The notes under the pieces were generated by a model. The model was not told the origin of the DNA, ran no database searches, and saw only the letters and a list, made by a program, of their open reading frames with translations. The position numbers and the translations under genes are program-made. A stretch of 64,000 bases of DNA from Thermoactinospora rubra. GTDB taxonomy: Bacteria > Actinomycetota > Actinomycetes > Streptosporangiales > Streptosporangiaceae. The DNA lies in the NCBI RefSeq assembly GCF_002093975.1, contig NZ_MSZZ01000005.1, forward strand, positions 310,001 to 374,000, given 5' to 3'. This document shows, piece after piece, positions 48,583 through 57,300 of this stretch (the first letter of the stretch is position 1; each line of letters opens with the position of its first letter).

Positions 48583-50979
48583 TCAGGGCTCGGGAGCCTC
48601 CATGGAGCTGGGGACCTCCGCGGTCAGCCGGTACCAGCCGTCGTCGGCCGCGATCGTCAGGCGGCCGCCCGTGCTCGCCAGCCGCGCCTCCAGATCGTTC
48701 AGCCCGCTGAAGCGCGGGGAGAGCCGCTCGCCCGCGACCTCGTCGTCGCGCATGTCCAGCCGGAGGGTCCGCTCGTCGCCGGTGACCTCGATACGGCAGC
48801 GCCGCGCCGAGCTGTGCCGCAGCACGTTCGTCACCGCCTCCCGCAGGACCAGGGCCAGCAGCGCGTCGGGGCCCTTGGGCAGCTCGCCGACGGCGACGTC
48901 GGTTTCGACGCTGATCCCGGCCGCGATCAGCATCGCCTCCGCCGAGCGGATCTCCGTGGTCAGCGACATGTTCCGGTAGCCGCTGACCATGGTCCTGATG
49001 TCGGCCAGCGCCCGCCGGGCGGTCTCCAGGACGAGCGCCATCTGGTCGCGTGCCCGGCCAGGCGCGTGAGGCAGGAGCCGGCGCACCAGCTCGGTCTTCA
49101 GGACGATGGCGGTCAGGTTGTTGTCGACCACGTTGCGCAGATCGCGGGCGAGCCGCAGCCGCTCCACCCCGACCGCTGCCTCGGCCAGTTCGGCCTGCTT
49201 GGCGTCCGCGTCGGCCACCAGCGCCGCCAGCTTGCTCATGCCGTACACCACCAGGCCGGTCACGAGGCTGGAGAGCGTGAGGTAGCCCATGAGCGCGTTG
49301 GGCAGCGGCCAGGTCAGCGCGAGCAGGACCGCCCCCAGGCCCGCGTACGCCGGCCACCGCCACGGGCGGCTCAGCAGCAGCAACACCGAGCCGGCCAGGA
49401 AGCCGGCCATCGACCCCCACGGCCGGCCGACCCAGAGCAGCGGCGCGAAGGTGGTCAGGGCCTGCACGCCGAGGCCGGTCAGCCTGAGCCACGCCGGCCA
49501 GCGGCCGGGCCACCCCAGGGAATGAATCCCCTGCTGCAGGAACACCGCCAGCACGCACATCACGGCGCCGGCGCGAGCGAGCCCGGACATCGGGAGCGCC
49601 AGAACGTTGATCAGGATGACCGAGGTGTAGCCGATCAGCACCACCGATAACAGCAGGAACGCCGGCGCCGGTCTCCAGCCGGCGGTCAGGCCGGCCCGCC
49701 AGGACCGGTCATACCACAGCCGCAGCAGGGGCGGACCGCCCGGGTGGTCCTCACGCGGCGGCTGGCGTGCGACCGCCTCCCGGCGCAGGGGCACCTCGGC
49801 GATGAGGTGGAACCACCCTTCTTCGACGTCGGTCCGCACCGTCAGCTCACCGCCGACGCCGCGCAGCCGGCTCATGAGGTTGTCCAGCCCGTGCCCGCGC
49901 CGAAGGGTGGCCGGGACGGCGCCGACGCCGTCGTTGGCCACCAGCACCCGCACCGTCCGGCCGTCCGGACCGTCGTGCTCGCCGGCCTGAATGACGCAGC
50001 GCTGCGCCTTGCTGTGCCGCAGCACGTTGGTGACCGCCTCCCGCAGCGCGATGGCCAGCACGGTCTCCAGCTCCGGAGGAAGGCTGGGCAGGGACACCTC
50101 CGGCCTCGCCTCGATCTCGGCCGACACGAGGGTCGAGGACACCGATTCCACCTCGGCCTCGAACGACAGGTGGCTGTAGCCCTCCACCACCGACCGGATC
50201 TCGTCCTTGGCCCGGTCCGCGATCCGCCGTGCGCCTTCCAGCTCCGCCAGCGCCTGGGCGTGATAGGCCGGGAGCAGGCGAAAGACCAGCTCGCACTTCA
50301 GGGTCAGCGCGGACAGGTGGTGGCCGATCAGGTCGTGCATGTCCCTGGCGATCTGGAGGCGCTGGCGGTGGACCGCCATCTGCGCGAGATCGCCGCGTGC
50401 CGCCCGTGCCGCGGTGACCAGTGCCCCAAGGGAGCTGAGGCCGTAGGCCACCAGGCCGCTGAGCAGCGCGAAGGCGAAGCCGTAGGCAAGGGCGAGCAGG
50501 CCGGCCTCGTAGCGGGCGTACCCCAGGGGGACGGTGCCCCCGATGGCCAGGAACAGCGCCCGCCCGAGCCGGCCGGGCACGGCCAGCAGGCAGGACCCGG
50601 CCAGGAGCGGCACCAGGGCGAAGGCCTGCAGGCCGACCCAGAGCACCGGGACATAGGTCGCGGCGCCCTGCACCGTCAGGGTGAGCGCGCGGGTCCCCGG
50701 CGGCCAACTGCGCGGAGCCAGCACGGAGTGGGCCATCTGCGTGCCGAACACCACGACGAGACAGACCACGTAGCCTGCCATCGCCACGCCGCCCGGCGCC
50801 GGGCCGTACAGACCGCCGAAGACGTTGATCACGGCGATCAGCTCGGTGCCGAGCAGCCACCCCAGCATGACCAGCAGTGCCACCCGAGTACCCAGCACCT
50901 CGGCGGCCGTGGGCCTTGTCGGCCTGAACCGCCGGGGAATCAGCCGTAACGCCGACTGCGCTGATCCACTCCCATCCAC
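48583..50979 (-). CDS. Duplicated membrane histidine kinase with pseudokinase second half
   Basis: A 798-residue protein made of two DesK-like kinases in tandem. Each half has about six membrane segments, a coiled helix, a HisKA_3 dimerisation helix and an HATPase domain. Half 1 is canonical: IARDMHDLIGHHLSALTLK with His215, LREAVTNVLRHSKAQR (N box), ANDGVGA (G1) and GHGLDNL. In half 2 the acceptor His is Arg615 (LARDLRNVVDNNLTAI), the G1 box reads RDDEVAGERL and the G2 region is degraded, while the N box REAVTNVLRHS is kept. The second half should not autophosphorylate. The fusion would force a fixed active/inactive pair within one chain. The response regulator downstream is the presumed partner. 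The signal is unknown. Confidence 0.85.
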   Translation of the reverse strand: MDGSGSAQSALRLIPRRFRPTRPTAAEVLGTRVALLVMLGWLLGTELIAVINVFGGLYGPAPGGVAMAGYVVCLVVVFGTQMAHSVLAPRSWPPGTRALTLTVQGAATYVPVLWVGLQAFALVPLLAGSCLLAVPGRLGRALFLAIGGTVPLGYARYEAGLLALAYGFAFALLSGLVAYGLSSLGALVTAARAARGDLAQMAVHRQRLQIARDMHDLIGHHLSALTLKCELVFRLLPAYHAQALAELEGARRIADRAKDEIRSVVEGYSHLSFEAEVESVSSTLVSAEIEARPEVSLPSLPPELETVLAIALREAVTNVLRHSKAQRCVIQAGEHDGPDGRTVRVLVANDGVGAVPATLRRGHGLDNLMSRLRGVGGELTVRTDVEEGWFHLIAEVPLRREAVARQPPREDHPGGPPLLRLWYDRSWRAGLTAGWRPAPAFLLLSVVLIGYTSVILINVLALPMSGLARAGAVMCVLAVFLQQGIHSLGWPGRWPAWLRLTGLGVQALTTFAPLLWVGRPWGSMAGFLAGSVLLLLSRPWRWPAYAGLGAVLLALTWPLPNALMGYLTLSSLVTGLVVYGMSKLAALVADADAKQAELAEAAVGVERLRLARDLRNVVDNNLTAIVLKTELVRRLLPHAPGRARDQMALVLETARRALADIRTMVSGYRNMSLTTEIRSAEAMLIAAGISVETDVAVGELPKGPDALLALVLREAVTNVLRHSSARRCRIEVTGDERTLRLDMRDDEVAGERLSPRFSGLNDLEARLASTGGRLTIAADDGWYRLTAEVPSSMEAPEP

Positions 50980-51018
50980 CCGTTCTCCCCCGATTTGGGG
51001 CGCACTGTCGGATGGAAT

Positions 51019-51996
51019 TTATCCCACTTGAACGGTATTCGCGAAAGCAGACGTGCGAGCCCGATCGGCGATGAGCGAGGCGATGATGTCGTCCAGGCTG
51101 TAGCGGGGGCGGAAGCCGATCCGCTCCCTGGCCCGTGAGCAGTCCGGAATCCGGCGCAGCATGTCCTCGTAACCGGGACCGTACGCCTCGTCGTAGGGAA
51201 CCTTGATCACGGTGCTCCGTGAGCCGGTCGCGGCTATGACCCGCTGCGCCAGGTCGGCGATCGAGATCTCCTCGCTGTTGCCCAGGTTGTACACCGTGCC
51301 GTGGGCGCCCCGGTCGTTCATCAGCGCCACCAGCGCGGGAACCACGTCGAGCACGTGGATGAACGACCTGACCTGCTGGCCGTCGCCGAACACGGTGATC
51401 GGCTCGTTGGCGAGAGCCTGCTCGACGAACCGGGGGATCACCATGCCGTAGTTGGGGCTCTGGCGCGGGCCCACGGTGTTGAAGAGGCGGACGATCACCC
51501 CGCTCACGCCGTACTCCTGGGCGTAGAGGTGGGTCAGCGTCTCGTCAAGCGCCTTGGCCTCGGCGTAGGACCACCGGTTCACCAGCGGCGAGCCGATGAT
51601 CCGGTCATCGTCCTCCGACAGCCGATCGGCGGTGTTCTTGCCGTACACCTCGCTGGTGGAGGTGACCAGGATCGGCACCTCGTACCGCCGGGCCGCCTCG
51701 AGCATGGTCTGCGTGCCATGCAGGTTGGTGTGCAGGCTGGACAGGGTCTTGCGCAGGATGGTGAAGACGCCCACGGCCGCGGCGAGATGGTAGATCGCGT
51801 CCACGCCCGCCATGCACGAGTCGACCACGTCGCTGTCGCAGACCGACCCGTAGACGAAGCGCACGCGCCCGTCGAGGTTGCTCAGGCTTCCCGTGCTGAG
51901 ATCGTCCAGGACGACCACCTCGTGGCCGAGGGCCAGCAGGTGGTCCGCGAGGTGGGAGCCGATGAAGCCGGCTCCTCCCGTGATCAGGCAGCGCAC
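51019..51996 (-). CDS. NAD-dependent nucleotide-sugar epimerase/decarboxylase
   Basis: A 325-residue extended SDR: CLITGGAGFIGSHLADHL (NAD loop), VVVLDDLSTGS, HLAAAVGVFTIL, TSTSEVYGKN, YAEAKALDETL (YxxxK), RLFNTVGPRQSP and VRSFIHVLDVV. This pattern is closest to UDP-glucuronate decarboxylase/4-epimerase-like enzymes (TSEVYG with PRQSPNYGMVIP). The GTG start overlaps the end of the sugar 6-dehydrogenase gene by 13 bases, so it probably acts on the UDP-uronate made by that enzyme. It would give a pentose or epimerised uronic acid, that is, a second sugar branch apart from the dTDP-deoxysugar. Confidence 0.85.
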   Translation of the reverse strand: MRCLITGGAGFIGSHLADHLLALGHEVVVLDDLSTGSLSNLDGRVRFVYGSVCDSDVVDSCMAGVDAIYHLAAAVGVFTILRKTLSSLHTNLHGTQTMLEAARRYEVPILVTSTSEVYGKNTADRLSEDDDRIIGSPLVNRWSYAEAKALDETLTHLYAQEYGVSGVIVRLFNTVGPRQSPNYGMVIPRFVEQALANEPITVFGDGQQVRSFIHVLDVVPALVALMNDRGAHGTVYNLGNSEEISIADLAQRVIAATGSRSTVIKVPYDEAYGPGYEDMLRRIPDCSRARERIGFRPRYSLDDIIASLIADRARTSAFANTVQVG

Positions 51997-53282
51997 AGTC
52001 CCGTCCTCTCCGCCTGGGTGAGCGAGCCGGCGAAGCGGTAGGTGGGGTCCACCACCAGCGGGCAGTCCGCCACCCAGCCGTAGTCGTGGCCGGGGTGCAC
52101 GGTGTGCACCAGCGCCAGATCCCAGTCCGGCCCGGCCGGGTGCGGCACGCTGGTCATGACCGAGCCGCCCGGCAGCACGACTTGGGAGACCAGCGGATCG
52201 TGGTAGGCGACCTTCGCGCCGCGCTCGGCGAGCAGTTCGATGATCTCCAGGGCCGGGGAGGACCGCACGTCCAGCACGCCCGGCTTGTAGCTCACCCCGA
52301 CGACGACGATCCTGGTGCCGGCGAGCCCGCGACCCGCCTGCGACAGCGCTTCCTGCACCTGGCCGACGACCTTGGCGGGGCGCTCGGCGATGGCGGTCAT
52401 CGCCCGGTCCACCAGGGGAGCGGCGCCCCGTCTCTCCCGCAGCTGCCACAGCAGGTAGTGCGGGTCGCAGGGGATGCAGTGGCCGCCGACGCCGGGGCCG
52501 GGGTGGAAGGCCATGAACCCGAACGGCTTGGTCGACGCGGCGTCGATGACCTCCATGGGGTTCAAGCCGAGGCCGGCGCAGATGTCGGCCATCTCGTTGG
52601 TCAGCGCGATGTTGACCGCCCGGAAGGTGTTCTCGTACAGCTTGCTCATCTCGGCGGCCTCCGGCGAGCTCACCCGGTGCGCGATCGGGGAGATCACCTC
52701 GATCACCCGCGCGGCCATCTCGGTGCACCTCGGGGTGACCCCGCCGACCACCCGCGGGGTGTCACGCTGGGTGTGCGTCACGTTGCCGGGGTCGATGCGT
52801 TCGGGGCTGGAGGCGACGAAGACGTCGGTGCCGACGGTGAGGCCGCGCTCGGTCAGCGGCTCGACCACCAGGCGGGCGGTGGTGCCGACGAAGCTCGTGG
52901 AGGTCAGGATCAGCGTCTGGCCCGGCCGCGCGTGCCGTACCAGCGCCTCACATGCGGCCCTCAGCGGGCGGAGGTCGGGCACGAGGTGGCCGTCCACCGG
53001 GGTGGGGACGCACACCATGACGGCGTCGGCCGCGGATATGTCGCCCGAGTCGGCGGTGAGGACGAAGTCGCGGTGGCGGAGGGCTGCCGCCAGCTGGGTG
53101 CGGTCGGACTCGACGAGGTCCACGACCTGGTTCCGGATCGCCTGCAGCCGGTCGGGGTCGCGGTCCACGCCGATCACCTTCAGGCCGGCCGCGTGCAGTC
53201 CGAGCGCGGTTGGCAGTCCCACGTACCCCATGCCGATAACCGCGACCGAAGAAAGCCGCCTTGTGGCGGAATTCTCGGGCAT
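51984..53282 (-). CDS. UDP-sugar 6-dehydrogenase
   Basis: A 432-residue UDP-glucose/GDP-mannose dehydrogenase family protein. The start MPENSATRRL has GAGGAG eight bases upstream. Motifs are VAVIGMGYVGLPTALGL (NAD loop), VCVPTPVDGHLVPDL, SSPERIDPGN, SKLYENTFRAVNIALTNE and the catalytic Cys in GPGVGGHCIPCDPHYL. The C-terminal domain ends with VVVGVSYKPGVLDVRSSPAL. The GHCIPxDP form and SPERIDPGN are typical of UDP-N-acetylhexosamine and related 6-dehydrogenases as well as of UDP-glucose types, so the substrate is open. A PIG-L deacetylase gene lies upstream on the same strand. A TAGGGGT promoter precedes this gene. Confidence 0.9.
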   Translation of the reverse strand: MPENSATRRLSSVAVIGMGYVGLPTALGLHAAGLKVIGVDRDPDRLQAIRNQVVDLVESDRTQLAAALRHRDFVLTADSGDISAADAVMVCVPTPVDGHLVPDLRPLRAACEALVRHARPGQTLILTSTSFVGTTARLVVEPLTERGLTVGTDVFVASSPERIDPGNVTHTQRDTPRVVGGVTPRCTEMAARVIEVISPIAHRVSSPEAAEMSKLYENTFRAVNIALTNEMADICAGLGLNPMEVIDAASTKPFGFMAFHPGPGVGGHCIPCDPHYLLWQLRERRGAAPLVDRAMTAIAERPAKVVGQVQEALSQAGRGLAGTRIVVVGVSYKPGVLDVRSSPALEIIELLAERGAKVAYHDPLVSQVVLPGGSVMTSVPHPAGPDWDLALVHTVHPGHDYGWVADCPLVVDPTYRFAGSLTQAERTGLCAA

Positions 53283-53370
53283 GGGTCTCCTCAGGTTGAG
53301 CAGGGCATCGTCAGGAGTGGATTGTTGAGGAAACAGAGCTCGTGGAAGGTGTTGCCTCAAAATCCGTTGT

Positions 53371-53384
53371 CCCGAAATTTCGGG
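53371..53384. promoter_or_regulatory. 14-bp palindrome in the sugar-dehydrogenase leader
   Basis: CCCGAAATTTCGGG is a perfect palindrome between the proposed -10 and the start of the UDP-sugar dehydrogenase gene. It would form either an operator for a repressor or a small leader hairpin. Confidence 0.5.
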
Positions 53385-53397
53385 GGCTTTGCGGCAG

Positions 53398-53433
53398 AGC
53401 GTAAGAACGGCCGATTGCGATTCCCACCCCTAT
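53398..53433 (-). promoter_or_regulatory. UDP-sugar operon promoter with TAGGGGT box
   Basis: Read leftward, ATAGGGGTGGG is followed after exactly 22 bases by TACGCT. A second, weaker box (GAGGGTGGG) lies further upstream. The same geometry is found before the PKS gene and accB. Confidence 0.55.
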
Positions 53434-53458
53434 CCCGGCGCGTTAAGGGTGCCCACCC

Positions 53459-54139
53459 TCACAGCACCAGGCGCACGAGCTCGAACGCCTCGGCGAACTC
53501 GGTCGCCACCTGTGAGCCGCGGTACTCCGCCAGCGCTCGCACCCCACGCTCGCTGCGCGAGTTCGGCCAGCTCTCCACCTCGCTCCCGTAGGCGCGCAGT
53601 GCCTCCAGCTTGGCCTCCAGGTGCCGTTCCGCCAGCGGCTGCCAGCAGTTGGGGCGGAAGGAAGGCAACCCCGACGCCTCGCCGCAGTCGGTGGCTGAGC
53701 GCACCTCGAAGCACCGGATCTCCCGCACGCTGCTGCGTCCGGGCCGGCTGGCGATCCGCGCCGCCCTGCTCACCAGCTGGTGGTCGTGGTTCAGGTCGCT
53801 CATGCTGGTCGTGAACACCATGTCCGGCCGGAACTCGCGGACCTCCCGCTCGAAGACGCGGTTGATCTCCAGCTGAGGGACGGTGTCCAGGCGGTTGTCG
53901 CCGAAGTTGTGGACGGTCACCTCCTCGATGCCGAGGATCTTCGCCGCCTTCTCGATCGAGGAGGTGCGGTCGGTCACGCCCACGCCCGTCGGGCATCGTG
54001 AGCCGTCGTCGCTGGTGAGAACGGCAAGCTTGATCACCACGCCCTCGTCGGCCAGCATGGCCAGGGTGCCGCCGGCCCCCAGCGTCTCGTCGTCGCCATG
54101 CGCGACGGCGACCAGCAGCCTGGTTGTCTGTCTGTGCAT
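53459..54139 (-). CDS. PIG-L family deacetylase
   Basis: A 226-residue LmbE/PIG-L deacetylase: LLVAVAHGDDETLGAGGTLA (metal-binding HxDD, with Gly instead of the usual Pro in AHPDDE), a TSMSDLNHDHQLVSRAA second metal site (HxxH type) and a C-terminal helical tail. The ATG has AGGAAAGAG upstream. Family members remove N-acetyl groups from GlcNAc-containing substrates, including nucleotide-linked and glycoside-linked aminosugars in antibiotic pathways. Next to a UDP-sugar 6-dehydrogenase and an epimerase, it suggests an aminouronic acid or a deacetylated glycoside in the product. It is divergent from the PKS gene, with a 217-bp shared intergenic region. Confidence 0.85.
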   Translation of the reverse strand: MHRQTTRLLVAVAHGDDETLGAGGTLAMLADEGVVIKLAVLTSDDGSRCPTGVGVTDRTSSIEKAAKILGIEEVTVHNFGDNRLDTVPQLEINRVFEREVREFRPDMVFTTSMSDLNHDHQLVSRAARIASRPGRSSVREIRCFEVRSATDCGEASGLPSFRPNCWQPLAERHLEAKLEALRAYGSEVESWPNSRSERGVRALAEYRGSQVATEFAEAFELVRLVL

Positions 54140-54230
54140 AGGCGCTCTTTCCTGTGCGGGTGTCCCCCGATCCTTGGGTACGCGGTGGAGCGGGTGGTGG
54201 GAAACCCCTTCCGTGGTGTGCGCGCGACTC

Positions 54231-54281
54231 TAGGGGTCCGGGTTCTTAGGGGTAGGTGGGTTCCGGCGCCCCGGCTACAGT
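54231..54281 (+). promoter_or_regulatory. PKS promoter with paired TAGGGGT boxes
   Basis: CTAGGGGTCC and TTAGGGGTAG occur 16 bases apart. The proximal box is followed after exactly 22 bases by TACAGT, a good -10, giving a leader of about 65 bases before the PKS start. It shares box sequence and spacing with the promoters of accB and the UDP-sugar dehydrogenase. Confidence 0.65.
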
Positions 54282-54356
54282 GCGAAATTGCCGAATTTAG
54301 GGATATTCCAGCGGCTGTCCACCTTTGAATCCGCAGGAATTGAGGGTCACGTGAGC

Positions 54357-57300
54357 ATGTCCGACAACCGGCTGGTCGATGCGCTGCGTGCGTCGCTGAA
54401 AGAGGCGGATCGGCTGCGCGAGCAGAACAGAAGACTCACCGAGGCCGCCAGGGAGCCGATCGCGATCGTCGGCATGGCATGCCGTTTCCCCGGAGGAGTG
54501 GAGACGCCGGAGGACCTGTGGCGCCTGCTGGCGGAGGGCGGGGACGCCGTCGGAGAGTTCCCCTCGGACCGCGGCTGGGACCTGGAGCGGCTCTACGACC
54601 CCGAGGGGCGCCGGCCCGGCTCCACCTACGTGCGCGAGGGCGGGTTCTTGCACGACGCCCCGTACTTCGACGCCGACTTCTTCGGCATCAGCCCGCGCGA
54701 GGCGCTGCTCATGTGCCCGCAGCAGCGGTTGCTGCTCGAGGTCTCGTGGGAGGCGATCGAGCGCGCCGGCATTCCGCCGCACAGCGTCAAGGGCGACCCG
54801 GTCGGCGTCTTCGCGGGCGTGATGTACCACAACTACCCGGGCAGCTACGGCTCCTCGGGCGTGGTGTCCGGCCGGCTGTCGTACACCCTCGGACTCGAAG
54901 GCCCGGCGGTCACGGTGGACACCGCCTGCTCCTCCTCGCTCGTCGCCATCCACCTGGCCGTCCAGGCCCTGCGCAACGGGGAGTGCACGCTCGCCCTGGC
55001 CGGGGGCGTCTCCGTGATGGCCACCCCCCGCACCTTCGTGGAGTTCAGCATCGACCGCACGCTGTCCAGCGACGGCAGGTGCCGCTCCTTCGCGCAGTCG
55101 GCCGACGGCACCGGCTGGTCGGAGGGCGCGGGGATGGTGCTCCTGGAACGCCTGTCGGACGCACGCAAGAACGGGCACCCGGTGCTCGCCGTGATCCGGG
55201 GCAGCGCGGTCAACCAGGACGGCGCCTCCAACGGCATGACCGCCCCCAACGGACCGGCGCAGCAGCGGGTGATCCGCCAGGCCCTGGCCAACGCGCGGCT
55301 CACACCTGACCAGGTGGACGCCGTCGAGGCGCACGGCACGGCCACCGTCCTCGGCGACCCCATCGAGGCCGAGGCGCTCCAGGCGACCTACGGCAAGAGC
55401 CGGCCGGAAGGCAGGCCGCTGTGGCTGGGCTCGATCAAGTCCAACCTCGGCCACACGCAGGCGGCGGCCGGCGTCGCCGGTGTCATCAAGATGGTCATGG
55501 CCTTGCGCGGCCACCTGCTGCCCAAGACCCTGCACGTCGACGAGCCGACCCGGCAGGTCGACTGGTCGGACGGCAGGGTGCGGCTGCTCACCGAGCCCGT
55601 CGCCTGGCAGCGGAACGGCGAGCCGCGCCGTGCCGCGGTGTCGTCCTTCGGGATGAGCGGCACCAACGCGCACGTGATCATCGAGGAGGCGCCCGAGACC
55701 GAGCAGGAAGAGCGCGGTTCGTGGCCGGGCGACCCGATTCCCCTGGTGGTGTCCGGCCGGAGCAGGCACTCGCTCGCCGCCCAGGCCGCACGGCTGCGTG
55801 ACTTCCTGCGCGAACGGCCTGACCTCGCCCCGGCCGACATCGCCTGCGCCATGGCCACCACCCGCACGGCGCTGGAGTACCGCGCCGCCGTCATCGGGCA
55901 CAGCCGCGAGGACCTGGAGCGCGGGTTGACCGAGCTCGCCGAGGGCGCGTCCTCCGCCTCCGTGGTGGAAGGGGTGGCGCGCGGCGACCACACGACCGCG
56001 TTCCTGTTCACCGGTCAGGGTTCGCAGCGTGTGCGCATGGGCCGAGAGCTCTACGCGGCCTTCCCCGCCTTCGCCGCCGCCTTCGACGAGGTGTGCGACG
56101 CCCTGGACGAGCACCTCGACCGTCCCATCCGCACGGTGATCGACGGTGACGCCGAGACGCTCGATCAGACCGCCTACACCCAGGCCGGCCTGTTCGCGCT
56201 GGAGGTGGCGCTGTTCCGGCTGCTGGAGTCGCTGGGCGTGCGGCCGGACTTCCTCGCCGGCCACTCCATCGGCGAGCTGAGCGCCGCGCACGTCGCCGGC
56301 GTGCTGTCGCTGTCCGACGCCGCCGCTCTGGTGACGGCCCGGGGCAAGCTGATGCAGGCGCTGCCTCCCGGCGGGGCGATGGTGGCCATCCGGGCCACCG
56401 AGGAGGAAGTCCGCCCGCTGCTGACCTCCCGGGTCGGCATCGCGGCCGTCAACGGCCCCTCCTCCGTCGTCGTCTCCGGGGACTCGGCCCACGTGCAGGC
56501 GCTCCTCGACGCCCTGCCCGGCCGCCCCGCCAAGCACCTGCGGGTGAGCCACGCCTTCCACTCGCCGCTGATGGAGCCCATGCTCGCCGAGTTCCGGCGG
56601 GTGGCCGAGCGGCTCACCTACCACCCGGCGCGCATCCCCGTGGTCTCCTGCCTGACCGGCCGGCAGGCCACCGACCAGGAGCTGTGCTCGCCGGACCACT
56701 GGGTGCGGCACGTCCGTGACGCGGTCCGCTTCCACGACGCCGTCCGGTGCCTGCGCGACAACGGCGTCGACCGGTTCGTCGAGCTGGGGCCGGACGGCAC
56801 CCTGTCGGGCATGGCCAAGGCCGCCATGGGGCCGGAGGGCTCCGCCGTCGTGGTGCCCGTCCTGCGCCGGGATCGCCCGGAGGTCCACTCGTTCACCGCC
56901 GCGCTGACCGAGCTGCACGTGCGCGGACCCGCGCCCGACTGGCGGCCGTTCTTCAGCGGCCGTGGGGCCAGGCCGGTCGACGTGCCGACCTACGCCTTCC
57001 AGCGGCAGCGGTTCTGGCTGGAGCCCGCGTCGGGCGACGGCGACGCGGCCACGCTCGGCCTGGAGTCCGCCGAGCACCCGCTTCTCGCCGCGGTCACCGC
57101 GCTCGCCGACTCCGACACCATGGTGCTGTCCGGACGGCTGTCGCTCTCCTCCCACAAGTGGCTGGCCGACCACGCGGTCGGTGGCGCGGTCCTGCTGCCC
57201 GGCACCGCCTTCGTCGAGCTGGCCATCCAGGCCGGGCATCGAGCCGGCTGCCGCCGCCTGCGCGAGCTGACCCTGCACGCGCCCCTCGTGCTGCCGGAGC

